The position numbers were made by a program, and so were the translations under genes. This document shows positions 48,906-57,814 of a DNA stretch of 64,000 bases, one piece after another (the stretch's first letter is position 1; each line of letters starts with the position of its first letter). Below the pieces are notes generated by a model that was given only the letters and a program-made list of their open reading frames with translations, did not search any database and had not been told where the DNA came from. The stretch is from Nonomuraea thailandensis (GTDB lineage: Bacteria; Actinomycetota; Actinomycetes; Streptosporangiales; Streptosporangiaceae). Where the stretch lies: contig NZ_JAMZEB010000002.1 in assembly GCF_024172165.1 (NCBI RefSeq), positions 1,240,001 to 1,304,000 on the forward strand, read 5' to 3'.

Positions 48906-49861
48906 GCCGCCTCCTGCTTGACGAAGCGGAACTGCAGCGCCGTGACGATCATGATGAAGACCAGCAGGACGAACGACATCGCGCAGGCCGCGCCCATCGC
49001 GTCGTAGCGGAAGGCGAACAGGTACAGGTGCAGCACGTACGTCAGCCCCGACTGCTCAGGCCCGCCGGTGACGCTGCGCCCGTTCCCCGAGAAGATCACG
49101 TACACCAGGCCGAACACCTGCAGCGCCGCGATGACGCCCGTCACGAGCAGGTAGAACGTGGTCGGCCTGAGCATCGGGAAGGTCACCCGCCAGAACCGCT
49201 GCCACGGCCCGGCCCCGTCGATGATCGCCGCCTCCTGGATCGAGCCCGGGATGCCCTTGAGCCCCGCCAGATAGATGATCATCGAGATGCCGCACTGCCA
49301 GGCCGCGATGAACGCCAGCGCCGGGATGACCAGCTCGGGGGTGTTCAGCCAGTTCTGCCCGGGGACGCCGACGAGGCCGAGCAGCGTGTTGATCAGGCCG
49401 TACTGCGGGTCGTAGAGCCAGCGCCAGATCGCGCCCACCGCCGCCTCCGCCGTGACGACCGGCAGGAACAGCAGCAGCCTGAACAGGTTCGCGCCGCGCC
49501 TGATCGCGTTCAGCAGCAGCGCCTGCGCCAGCGCGGAGACCAGGGTCAGCGGCACGGCGATGAGCGTGTACTGCAGGGTGACGCTCACCGACTTCCAGAA
49601 GTGCGGGTACTTGACGTCGTCGAAGAGCAGGTCGGCGTAGTTGGCCAGGCCGACCCAGCTCGCCTCGGTGCGCAGGTTCCAGTCGGTGAAGCTGTAGTAG
49701 AGCGCGGACAGGGCCGGGTACAGCAGGAAGACCAGGAAGTAGGCGAGCGCGGGGGCGATCAGCAGCCAGCCGATCAGGTGGTCGCGGCGCCGGGCGCCCG
49801 GGCGGCGTCTGGCGCGCCTCCCGGGTCCCGTCGTCACCCGTTCGAGTACGGGAGCGGCCAC
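48902..49861 (-). CDS. Carbohydrate ABC transporter permease (MalF/UgpA type)
   Basis: A 319-residue permease with six helices after an Arg-rich cytoplasmic N-terminus. The EAA loop is QEAAIIDGAGPWQRFWRVTF. It begins 1 base after the stop of the binding protein. Member of the CUT1 subfamily, which imports oligosaccharides or glycerol-phosphate-like substrates. Confidence 0.92.
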   Translation of the reverse strand: MAAPVLERVTTGPGRRARRRPGARRRDHLIGWLLIAPALAYFLVFLLYPALSALYYSFTDWNLRTEASWVGLANYADLLFDDVKYPHFWKSVSVTLQYTLIAVPLTLVSALAQALLLNAIRRGANLFRLLLFLPVVTAEAAVGAIWRWLYDPQYGLINTLLGLVGVPGQNWLNTPELVIPALAFIAAWQCGISMIIYLAGLKGIPGSIQEAAIIDGAGPWQRFWRVTFPMLRPTTFYLLVTGVIAALQVFGLVYVIFSGNGRSVTGGPEQSGLTYVLHLYLFAFRYDAMGAACAMSFVLLVFIMIVTALQFRFVKQEAA

Positions 49862-49862
49862 G

Positions 49863-51080
49863 TCAGCCGTTCCACCCGAGCAGGGAGCGGGTCTTGCCCG
49901 CGGCGTCCGCCAGCGCCTGCTGCGCCGTGGCCTTGCCGGTCAGCGCCGACTCGATGGCCGGGGCGATGATCTCGTCGTTGACCTGGATCCACTGCGGCAC
50001 GGCCGGGCGCGCGTGCGCGACCTTGAGCTGCTCCAGGAAGGCCGCCTGCTCGGGCCCGCCCGCGGGCACCTGCGCCTTGAGGTGCACGGGGAAGCCGCCG
50101 AAGGCGTCGGCGACCGCGCCGTTGTTGTCGGCGCCGGCCAGGAACGCCAGCCACTTCCAGGCCAGGTCCGGGTTCTTGCTGGTGGAGAAGACCACGGAGT
50201 CCTCGCCGCCGATGTTGCCGGCCGGCTCGCTCTTGTACGGCAGCGGCGCCACGCCGAAGTCCAGGTCCGGGAACTGCTCCTTGATCGTCGGCACGTCCCA
50301 CGGGCCGGAGATCGTCATGGCCGCCAGGCCGTTCTCGAACGGCTTGTCCGAGTCGGTGATCTTGCGCGGCGACGACTTCTGCAGGTCCACCCAGAGCTGC
50401 AGCGCCTCCACGGCCGGCGGCTGGTCGAACAGCACCTTCTTGCCGGCGTCGTCCACCATCTCGCCGCCGGCGCCGTGCACGATGCCGGGGAACATCCAGG
50501 CGCCGTAGCCGTCGCCCTTGGGCACGTTCATGCCGGCCACGTTGGCGTCGGCGGCGTGCACCCGGGCGGCGACCTGCTTCAGCTCGTCCCACGTCTTCGG
50601 CGGGGCCGGCACCAGCTTCCTGTTGTAGAAGAGAGCGACCGTGGTCTGGTCCTGGGGCAGGCCGTAGAGCTTGCCGTTGGCGCGATTGGTGTCGAGCGCG
50701 CCCTTGTAGTAGTCGGCCTCGGTGATGAGCCCGGCGGGCACCTCCTTGATCGTGCCGTCGAGGGCGTACTTGGAGACCAGCGGCTGGTCGAGAATGCCCG
50801 CGTCCGGGGCGCTCTTGCTGACCACGGCGCTGCCCAGCTTGGTGTTGTAGTCGTCCTTGGGGATCTTGACGAGCTTGACCGTGACACCGGGGTTGGCCTT
50901 CTCGAAGTCCTTGCGGACCTGATCCATGACCTGGCCCGCCTGTGGCGTCCGGTCCTGGTACATCCAGAACGTCAGCTCCTTGCCCGCGCTCCGGCCGCCG
51001 TCGTTACCGCCGCACGCGGCCAGCCCGCTCACGAGGGCCGCCACGACGGCGCCTCGCACAAGTCCTCGGCTCATTGCCAT
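49863..51080 (-). CDS. Sugar-binding lipoprotein of the ABC transporter
   Basis: A 405-residue solute-binding protein (SBP family 1). The lipobox is SGLAAC with Cys23. Typical parts: LTFWMYQDRTPQ, YNTKLGSAVVSK, GLPQDQTTVALFYNRK and MTISGPWDVPTIKEQFP. First gene of the operon binding protein, permeases and GH35. A promoter at 51104-51132 and the divergent ROK gene suggest sugar-responsive repression. Confidence 0.93.
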   Translation of the reverse strand: MAMSRGLVRGAVVAALVSGLAACGGNDGGRSAGKELTFWMYQDRTPQAGQVMDQVRKDFEKANPGVTVKLVKIPKDDYNTKLGSAVVSKSAPDAGILDQPLVSKYALDGTIKEVPAGLITEADYYKGALDTNRANGKLYGLPQDQTTVALFYNRKLVPAPPKTWDELKQVAARVHAADANVAGMNVPKGDGYGAWMFPGIVHGAGGEMVDDAGKKVLFDQPPAVEALQLWVDLQKSSPRKITDSDKPFENGLAAMTISGPWDVPTIKEQFPDLDFGVAPLPYKSEPAGNIGGEDSVVFSTSKNPDLAWKWLAFLAGADNNGAVADAFGGFPVHLKAQVPAGGPEQAAFLEQLKVAHARPAVPQWIQVNDEIIAPAIESALTGKATAQQALADAAGKTRSLLGWNG

Positions 51081-51103
51081 CTCCTCATCGGGGGGATGGC
51101 CAG

Positions 51104-51132
51104 ACCATAATCTAAGCCTCGAAGAAAGTCAG
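51104..51132 (-). promoter_or_regulatory. Promoter of the sugar ABC operon
   Basis: On the minus strand CTGACT, a 17-base spacer and TATGGT lie 24 bases before the lipoprotein start. The perfect palindrome TACCCGGGTA at 51155-51164 lies just upstream between the divergent genes and could be a ROK operator. Confidence 0.45.
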
Positions 51133-51217
51133 GGAACGCTTTGGTAACACCGGCTACCCGGGTACTTCGGGCCGTGAACTAACATGGCGGCGGACTTCTG
51201 ATAGGGACGGGGACGAC

Positions 51218-52408
51218 ATGGGCACGTCAGGGCGCAAGACCGTACGGGACCTTCGCCGGGGTAACCGGGCGATGCTGCTGCGCGCGCTCTACTTCGGCGG
51301 GCCCGCCAGCCGCAACGAGCTGTCCGCGCAGACCGGGCTCAGCGCCGCCACGGTCAGCACGATGACCGGCGACCTGCTGGCCGACAACGTCATCGTCGAG
51401 GCCGGGCAGGTCGACTCCGACGGCGGCAGGCCCCGCGTGCTGCTCAAGGTCAACCCCGCCTACGGCTACGCCGTCGGCGTGGACGTGGGGGAGACCCAGG
51501 TCAAGGTCGAGCTGTTCGACCTGGAGATGAACGTGCGGGCCAGGGCGCACTACGCGGTCCGCTCGGCCAAGCACGACCCCGAGCTGGTCGCCCGCCACAT
51601 CCTGACCGGCGTGGACGCGGTCATCGCCGAGGGCGAGGTGCCCGCGGGGCAGGTGCTCGGCGTGGGCGTCGGCGTGCCCGGCATCGTCGAGCCGGGCCCC
51701 GAGGGGCTCGTGCGGGCCAAGACGTTCGGCTGGGAGGCGGTGCCGCTCGGCGCGCTGCTGCGGGCCGGCACCTCGCTGCCGCTGGTCCTGGACAACGGGG
51801 CCAAGACCATGGGGCAGGCCGAGCTCTGGTTCGGGTCGGGCAGGGGCACCCGCGACGCGATCATCCTGCTCGTGGGCTCCGGCGTCGGCGGCACGATCGT
51901 GACCGACGGGCGCATCTACCGCGGGGCGGGCATGGCCGCGGGCGAGGTCGGGCACCTGAAGGTGGTCGCGGGAGGGCGGGCGTGCCGGTGCGGGGCGCGC
52001 GGCTGCCTGGAGGCGTACCTGGGGGCCGAGGCCATGCTGGAGCGCGCCGGCGTCGAGGCCGACTCCGCCGACGAGGAGGCGGCGCTGGCCCGGCTGCTGG
52101 AGGAGGGCTCGCCGGTGATCGGGGAGAGCGTGGAGATCCTCGGGGTGGGGCTCTCGTCGCTGGTGCACCTGTTCAACCCCGAGCGCATCGTGATCGGGGG
52201 CTGGGCGGGGCTGATGCTCGGCGGGCGGCTGCTCGACGGGATCCGGGCGGCCACGGCGGCCAATACGCAGGCCCAGCCGTTCCAGCCGGACTCGGTGGTG
52301 CTCGGGCGGCTCGGGCCCGACGCGGTGGCGCTGGGGGCGGCCACGCTGGTGATCGAGCCGTTCTTCGGGGACGCCGCGCTTCCGTCGCCCGTGAGTACTA
52401 TTGCGTAG
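51218..52408 (+). CDS. ROK-family transcription repressor
   Basis: A 396-residue regulator. Residues 15-70 are a winged helix (RNELSAQTGLSAATVSTM). The sugar-kinase fold follows with VGVDVGETQVKVELFDLEM, VLGVGVGVPGIVEP and DAIILLVGSGVGGTIV. The zinc motif G-H-L-K then CRCGARGCLEAYLG (CxCGxxGCLE) is intact. It most likely represses the divergent ABC-GH35 operon until sugar binds. ATG at 51218 follows GGGGACG. Confidence 0.9.
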   Translation: MGTSGRKTVRDLRRGNRAMLLRALYFGGPASRNELSAQTGLSAATVSTMTGDLLADNVIVEAGQVDSDGGRPRVLLKVNPAYGYAVGVDVGETQVKVELFDLEMNVRARAHYAVRSAKHDPELVARHILTGVDAVIAEGEVPAGQVLGVGVGVPGIVEPGPEGLVRAKTFGWEAVPLGALLRAGTSLPLVLDNGAKTMGQAELWFGSGRGTRDAIILLVGSGVGGTIVTDGRIYRGAGMAAGEVGHLKVVAGGRACRCGARGCLEAYLGAEAMLERAGVEADSADEEAALARLLEEGSPVIGESVEILGVGLSSLVHLFNPERIVIGGWAGLMLGGRLLDGIRAATAANTQAQPFQPDSVVLGRLGPDAVALGAATLVIEPFFGDAALPSPVSTIA

Positions 52409-52502
52409 AAGTTAAATCAAGCATTGACAGAAGTGCGGGCCGCAGGCACGCTCTGCTCGATAGAGCGCTCTCTCACCACCCCCGTTCGTGAGGAGTCCCG
52501 CT

Positions 52503-54638
52503 GTGCACCCCCGCCGAAGTCCTGTCCTGATCGTCGCCGCGCTGGCGGCCCTACTCCTGTCCTGCCTGGTCACGGCCCCCGCGCAGGCCCTGGCGTGCGG
52601 CACGGCCAACGCCGCGCTCAACCGCCCCGCCACCGCCTCCTCCACCGAGAACGCCGGCACCCCCGCCTCGGCCGCCGTGGACGGCAACGCCGGCACCCGC
52701 TGGTCCAGCGCCTTCAGCGACCCCCAGTGGCTCCAGGTGGACCTGGGCTCCTCCCAGGACATCTGCCAGGTGGTGCTCCAGTGGGAGACCGCCCACGCCA
52801 CCGCGTTCCGCGTCCAGGTCTCCGGCAACGCCTCCACCTGGACCGACCTCTACGCCACCACCACCGGCACGGGCGGCACCCAGACCCTGGACGTCGCCGG
52901 CACCGGCCGCTACCTGCGCGTGCACGGCACGGCCAGGGCCACCGGCTGGGGCTACTCGCTGTGGGAGCTGACCGTCCGCACGACCACCACCACCCCGCCG
53001 GGCGGCGGCGACCTCGGCCCCGACGTGCACGTCTTCGACCCCTCGATGCCGTCGTCCAGCATCCAGGCCACCCTCGACTCCGTCTTCACCCAGATGGAGT
53101 CCAACCAGTTCGGCCTGCAGCGCCACGCCCTGCTGTTCAAGCCCGGCAGCTACAACGTCAACGCGAACATCGGCTTCTACACCTCGATCATGGGCCTCGG
53201 CCGCAACCCCGACGACGTCACCATCAACGGCCAGGTCAGGGTGGACGCGGGCTGGTTCGGCGGCAACGCCACGCAGAACTTCTGGCGCTCGGCCGAGAAC
53301 CTGTCCATCACCCCGCCCGGCGGCACCAACCAGTGGGCGGTCTCGCAGGCCGCGCCGTTCCGCCGCATGCACGTCAGAGGCAACCTCAACCTCGCCCCCA
53401 GCGGGTACGGCTGGGCCAGCGGCGGCTACATCGCCGACAGCCGGATCGACGGCACCGTGCAGCCGTACTCGCAGCAGCAGTGGTTCACCCGCGACAGCAC
53501 CATCGGCGGCTGGCTCAACGGCGTGTGGAACATGGTGTTCTCCGGCGTCGTGGGCGCGCCCGCCCAGTCGTTCCCCGAGCCGCCGTACACCACGCTCGCC
53601 AACAGCCCCGTGACCAGGGAGAAACCCTACCTGTACGTGGACTCCGCGGGCGCCTACCAGGTGTTCGTGCCCTCACTGCGGCAGAACACGCGCGGCGCGA
53701 GCTGGCCCGGCACCGGCGCCTCGATCCCGCTCACCCAGTTCTACGTGGCCAGGCCGTCCGACACCGCCGCCACCATCAACGCCGCCCTCGCCTCCGGCCT
53801 GAACCTGCTCTTCACGCCCGGCATCTACCACGTCGGCCAGACCATCAACGTCACCAGGCCGAACACGGTCGTGCTCGGCCTCGGCTACGCCACGATCATC
53901 CCCGACAACGGCGTCGTGCCGATGCGCGTCGCCGACGTGGACGGCGTCAGGGTCGCCGGCCTGCTGTTCGACGCGGGCAGCGTGAACTCGCCCGTCCTCA
54001 TGGAGGTCGGCCCGCCCGGCTCGTCCGCCTCGCACGCGGCCAACCCCATCTCCATCCAGGACGTGTTCTTCCGCATCGGCGGCGCCCACGCCGGCAAGGC
54101 CACGACCAGCCTCGTCGTCAACAGCGACCACACCCTCATCGACCACATCTGGGCCTGGCGCGGCGACCACGGCGCCGGCATCGGGTGGACGGTCAACACC
54201 GCCGACACCGGGCTGATCGTCAACGGCGACGACGTCACCGCGTACGGGCTGTTCGTCGAGCACTACCAGAAGTACCAGCTCATCTGGAACGGGCAGCGCG
54301 GGCGCACCATCTTCTTCCAGAACGAGATGCCCTACGACCCGCCCAGTCAGGCCGCCTGGATGAACGGCTCCACCCGCGGCTACGCCGCCTACAAGGTCGC
54401 CGACTCGGTCACCTCGCACGAGGCGTGGGGAGTGGGGGCGTACTGCTACTTCAACGTCGATCCGAGCATCGTGGCCGAGCGCGGCTTCGAGGCGCCCGTC
54501 AACCCGAACGTGCGCTTCCACTCCCTGCTCACCGTCTCGCTCGGCGGCAACGGCACGATCAACCACGTCATCAACAACACCGGAGCCCCGGCCCAGGGGA
54601 CGGCCACCATCCCCGTGAAGATCGTCAACTTCCCCTGA
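52503..54638 (+). CDS. Secreted discoidin plus beta-helix protein
   Basis: A 711-residue exported protein. The signal peptide ends after PAQA. Residues about 35-160 form an F5/8 type C (CBM32-like) domain (LNRPATASSTENAGTPASAA, RWSSAFSDPQWLQVDLGSS). A Thr-rich linker leads to two tandem beta-helix parts (LFKPGSYNVNANIGFYTSIM, NFWRSAENLSITPPGG, LLFTPGIYHVGQTINV, VNSDHTLIDHIWAWRGDHG). Homologues are often mislabelled adenylyl cyclase in databases; the fold looks like a polysaccharide-active enzyme. GTG start with GAGGAG upstream. It may release the oligosaccharide taken up by the nearby transporter. Confidence 0.83.
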   Translation: MHPRRSPVLIVAALAALLLSCLVTAPAQALACGTANAALNRPATASSTENAGTPASAAVDGNAGTRWSSAFSDPQWLQVDLGSSQDICQVVLQWETAHATAFRVQVSGNASTWTDLYATTTGTGGTQTLDVAGTGRYLRVHGTARATGWGYSLWELTVRTTTTTPPGGGDLGPDVHVFDPSMPSSSIQATLDSVFTQMESNQFGLQRHALLFKPGSYNVNANIGFYTSIMGLGRNPDDVTINGQVRVDAGWFGGNATQNFWRSAENLSITPPGGTNQWAVSQAAPFRRMHVRGNLNLAPSGYGWASGGYIADSRIDGTVQPYSQQQWFTRDSTIGGWLNGVWNMVFSGVVGAPAQSFPEPPYTTLANSPVTREKPYLYVDSAGAYQVFVPSLRQNTRGASWPGTGASIPLTQFYVARPSDTAATINAALASGLNLLFTPGIYHVGQTINVTRPNTVVLGLGYATIIPDNGVVPMRVADVDGVRVAGLLFDAGSVNSPVLMEVGPPGSSASHAANPISIQDVFFRIGGAHAGKATTSLVVNSDHTLIDHIWAWRGDHGAGIGWTVNTADTGLIVNGDDVTAYGLFVEHYQKYQLIWNGQRGRTIFFQNEMPYDPPSQAAWMNGSTRGYAAYKVADSVTSHEAWGVGAYCYFNVDPSIVAERGFEAPVNPNVRFHSLLTVSLGGNGTINHVINNTGAPAQGTATIPVKIVNFP

Positions 54639-55791
54639 TCCGCACGGCGTCCCGGGTGAGCCCCTCGACGCCGGCCACACCCAGGAGCTGCAACGTCCGT
54701 ACGAGCTCGGCGTGGAGCAGGTCCAGCACCCGCGTCACGCCCCGCTCGCCCCCGGCCATCAGCCCGTACAGGTAGGCGCGGCCGACGAAGCACGCCCGGG
54801 CGCCCAGCGCGACCGCGGCGGCGACGTCGGCCCCGCTGCGCACACCCCCGTCCAGGAACACCTCCGTACGGTCCCCGACCGCCTCCACCACCTCGGGCAG
54901 CAGCTCCAGCGGGGTGGCGGAGCGGTCGAGCTGGCGCCCGCCGTGGTTGGACACCACCAGCCCGTCCACCCCCACGGCGGCCAGCTCCTTCGCGTCGTCC
55001 ACCCGTTGCACGCCCTTGACCAGCAGCTTCCCCGGCCACGCCGACCTGATCCACTCCAGGTCGGCGACCGTCACCGACGGGTCGAACATCAGGTTCGTCA
55101 GCCCCGCCATGTCCTCCGGCGCGCCCTCCACGGTGGCGAACGTCAGCGGCTCGCCGGTGAGGAAGTCGAACCACCACGCCGGATGCCGCGCCGCCTCCAG
55201 CACGCCCCGCCAGCGCAGGGAGGGCGGGATCGTCAGGCCGTGCCGCACGTCCCGCAGCCGCGCCCCCGCCACCGGCACGTCCACCGTCACCACCAGCACG
55301 TCCATGCCCGCGTCCGAGGCCAGCTTCAGCCTCTCCAGGTTGCGGTCGCGGTCACGCACCACGTAGAGCTGGAACCAGTTCCACCCGCCGGGCGCGGCGG
55401 CGGCCACGTCACCGGCCGTCGTGGTGCCCATCGTGGACAGCGTATAGGGGACGGCAGCCCGCTCGGCGGCCCGCGCCACCGCCCGCTCGCCCTCGCGGTG
55501 CATCATCCGCGTGAACCCGGTCGGCGCGAGCACCACCGGCATCGCGATCCGCCGGCCCAGGACCTCGACCGACGTGGGCGCCTCGGAGACGTCCCGCAGC
55601 ACGTGCGGGGCGAACTCCACCCGCCCGAACGCCTCCACCGCCCTGGCCGCCGACCGCTCGTCCTCGGCCGCGCCGTCCACGTAGTCGAACACCATGCGCG
55701 GAGCGCGCCTCCTGGCCATCAGCCGCAGATCGGCCACGCCGGCCGCCGCCGCGACCCTGTCCGCCCTCGACCAGCGCGGCCTCCCGGGCAC
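54625..55791 (-). CDS. FMN-dependent alpha-hydroxy-acid oxidase/dehydrogenase
   Basis: A TIM-barrel enzyme of the LldD/glycolate-oxidase family, 388 residues from GTG 55791. Seen are FDYVDGAAEDERSA, MPVVLAPTGFTRMMHREGE, WFQLYVVRDR, LLVKGVQRVDDAKELA, the VSNHGGRQLDRS loop with the catalytic His and Arg, and FLDGGVRSGADVAAA. It oxidises L-lactate or another 2-hydroxyacid. The start is uncertain: homology seems to begin upstream (RRLPRWREL), but there is no standard start there. The 3' end overlaps the beta-helix gene by 14 bases (convergent). Confidence 0.85.
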   Translation of the reverse strand: MPGRPRWSRADRVAAAAGVADLRLMARRRAPRMVFDYVDGAAEDERSAARAVEAFGRVEFAPHVLRDVSEAPTSVEVLGRRIAMPVVLAPTGFTRMMHREGERAVARAAERAAVPYTLSTMGTTTAGDVAAAAPGGWNWFQLYVVRDRDRNLERLKLASDAGMDVLVVTVDVPVAGARLRDVRHGLTIPPSLRWRGVLEAARHPAWWFDFLTGEPLTFATVEGAPEDMAGLTNLMFDPSVTVADLEWIRSAWPGKLLVKGVQRVDDAKELAAVGVDGLVVSNHGGRQLDRSATPLELLPEVVEAVGDRTEVFLDGGVRSGADVAAAVALGARACFVGRAYLYGLMAGGERGVTRVLDLLHAELVRTLQLLGVAGVEGLTRDAVRIRGS

Positions 55792-55896
55792 GACCCTGCG
55801 CAGCTCCCGCCACCGGGGCAGGCGCCGTGGCTCCTTGTCCGCATTCGACCCGATGCCGAGGACCTTAACATCGCGCGGCCCGCGTACGGTGGGATC

Positions 55897-56727
55897 GTGA
55901 TCGACGATCGCCCACCCACACCCGCCCCCACACCCCCGGCCGCTACGGCACCGGCACCCGGCACCGCGGCCGATCCCGCGGCCGATCCCGCGGCCGATCC
56001 CGCCCACGGCGCCACCGCGACCCGCGAGGCGTCGGCGCACGGCGACGCGGCGGGTGACGCACACGCCGCGGCCGGGGCCGCGGGTGGCGGCGCGGACGGC
56101 GGTGGCCTGGGGGCCGATCTCATGCGGGGCTGGGCCGGGCTGGCGGGCGGATCGGCGGCGGCCCTGGCGCTGGGGGCCGAGCTGGTCGCGCGCTGGGCGG
56201 AGCCGCACCGCCGCTACCACACCCTCACCCACCTCGCCGCCGTCCTGACCGCCATCGACGACCTCGCCGACGAGGCCGGCGACCTCACGGCCGTGCGCCT
56301 CGCCGCCTGGTTCCACGACGCGGTCTACGACGGCCGCGCGGGCTGGGACGAGGAACGCAGCGCCCAGCTCGCCCAGTCACGCCTCCCGCGCTGCGGTGTC
56401 CCGCCCGGCCGGGTGGCGGAGGCGGCCAGGCTGGTCCGCCTCACCGCCGCCCACGACACGCTCCAGCCCGGCGACCGCGACGGCGCCGTCCTGTGCGACG
56501 CCGACCTGGCCGTCCTCGCAGGCCCCGGATACGACGACTACACGCGGGCGATCCGCCAGGAGTACGCCCACGTCCCCGACGCGTTGTTCGCGCAGGGCCG
56601 CTCGGCGCTCCTGCGCCGCCTGCTCTCCACCCCGGCCCTCTACCGCACCCCCCACGCCCGCGACCTGTGGGAGGAACGCGCCCGCGCCAACATGACGGCC
56701 GAGCTGGCGACGCTGACCGCGAGCTGA
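55897..56727 (+). CDS. HD-domain phosphohydrolase-like protein
   Basis: A 276-residue protein. The first 75 residues are Ala/Pro/Gly-rich with the repeat AADPAADPAADPAHG encoded by 12-base units at 55969-56007. The rest is the actinobacterial HD-like family: WAEPHRRYHTLTHLAAVLTA, RLAAWFHDAVYDGRAGWDEE, VLCDADLAVLAGPGYDDYTR and the Tyr-Arg C-terminus. The His in YHTLTH and the HD in FHDAVYD are the expected metal ligands. GTG start at 55897 is nearest to the repeat. Confidence 0.8.
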   Translation: MIDDRPPTPAPTPPAATAPAPGTAADPAADPAADPAHGATATREASAHGDAAGDAHAAAGAAGGGADGGGLGADLMRGWAGLAGGSAAALALGAELVARWAEPHRRYHTLTHLAAVLTAIDDLADEAGDLTAVRLAAWFHDAVYDGRAGWDEERSAQLAQSRLPRCGVPPGRVAEAARLVRLTAAHDTLQPGDRDGAVLCDADLAVLAGPGYDDYTRAIRQEYAHVPDALFAQGRSALLRRLLSTPALYRTPHARDLWEERARANMTAELATLTAS

Positions 56728-56795
56728 CCGCGCAGGGCCCGAACGGGCGCAGGGCGGGTGACGGCGTTGCGCGCGCCGGCGGCGCCGGGCGCGGG

Positions 56796-57068
56796 TTACC
56801 TGGGCAGGTGGCGCTTGCGGCGGCGCAGGCCGGCCGCGACGAGACGCCGCAGCAGCTCCTGCGAGCCGACCGCCTCCGCCCCCAGCGCCACCGCCCGCGC
56901 ATGCACGGTCTCCGGCACGTCGTAATGATCCCGGTCGAACGCCCGCTCAGGCACCCCCAGCCGCTCCGCGAAGTCGTGCAACTCCTCCAGTGAGCTGTCG
57001 CTGACGAGATGCGACCACATGAGGCCCCGCGGCCCCGGCCAGTTGGGCGGATCGATGAGAACGGTCAC
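56796..57068 (-). CDS. DUF4031 protein
   Basis: A 90-residue protein matching DUF4031: MTVLIDPPNWPGPRGLMWSH with LVSDSSLEELHDFAERLG and FDRDHYDVPE. Unknown function, widespread in actinobacteria. Its ATG overlaps the HAD stop by 4 bases, so the pair is one operon. Confidence 0.88.
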   Translation of the reverse strand: MTVLIDPPNWPGPRGLMWSHLVSDSSLEELHDFAERLGVPERAFDRDHYDVPETVHARAVALGAEAVGSQELLRRLVAAGLRRRKRHLPR

Positions 57069-57796
57069 GACGTCAAGGGTAGAACCCTCCCACGCACCCC
57101 GATCGCCCCCAGATCGGGCACCGCGGCATCAGCCCCCTCACCCTCGGCGTCCACCACGACCACCATGCCGAACCCGCCCTTGCGCCCCGCCTCGATCCCC
57201 GGCAGCGCGGACACCACCACCGCGACCTTGGCCGCGGGCAGGTCCAGCCGCCGCGCCGCCTCCAGGAAGAGCGCGGGATCGGGTGTGCCGGGCAGGTTCA
57301 GCAGCGCGGCGTCGTTGCCGTCCACCATCTGGTCGAACAGGTGCATGACCCCCGCCGAGCCGACGAGCCTGCGCCCGTGCAGGCTGGCGGAGACGGCGGC
57401 GGTACGGGCTCCGCGGTGCCGCAGCTCGTGCAGCAGCGCCACCGTGGCGGGGAACGCGGCCACGCCGTACTTGTCCACCTGCTCCAGGAAGAGACGGTCC
57501 TTGGCCAGGCCGAGCCCGTGCACGGTGGGCTCGCCCGGCTCGTCGCCGGGTGATCCCTCGGGCACGGTGATGCCGCGCGCGGCCAGGAACGTGCGGATGC
57601 CGTCGAGGCGCGGCCGACCGTCCACGTGACGCAGGTAGTCGCCGCGGATGTCGAACGGCGCCGAGCGGCCGCGCAGGAACGCGTCGAAGACGTGTTTCCA
57701 GGCGGCCGCGTGCCCCCGAGCGGTGTCAGTGACCACGCCGTCGGTGTCGAACACGACGGCGCTGATCGCGGTCAGGTCGATGACAGGCTCGTCCAC
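57065..57796 (-). CDS. HAD-superfamily hydrolase (beta-phosphoglucomutase-like)
   Basis: A 243-residue HAD protein. Motif I is VVFDTDGVVTDTARGH with the nucleophile Asp and second Asp, a helical cap follows, motif II lies near TAAVSASLHGRR, and the motif III Lys is less clear; the C-terminus has VVVSALPGIEAGRKGGF where motif IV would be (usually EDA.AG). It resembles beta-phosphoglucomutase or the trehalose-phosphorylase-linked subgroup. The Asp pair of motif IV appears changed to Ser-Ala, so activity is uncertain. Confidence 0.78.
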   Translation of the reverse strand: MDEPVIDLTAISAVVFDTDGVVTDTARGHAAAWKHVFDAFLRGRSAPFDIRGDYLRHVDGRPRLDGIRTFLAARGITVPEGSPGDEPGEPTVHGLGLAKDRLFLEQVDKYGVAAFPATVALLHELRHRGARTAAVSASLHGRRLVGSAGVMHLFDQMVDGNDAALLNLPGTPDPALFLEAARRLDLPAAKVAVVVSALPGIEAGRKGGFGMVVVVDAEGEGADAAVPDLGAIGVRGRVLPLTS

Positions 57797-57814
57797 ACAG
57801 CGAACGTAACCGCT

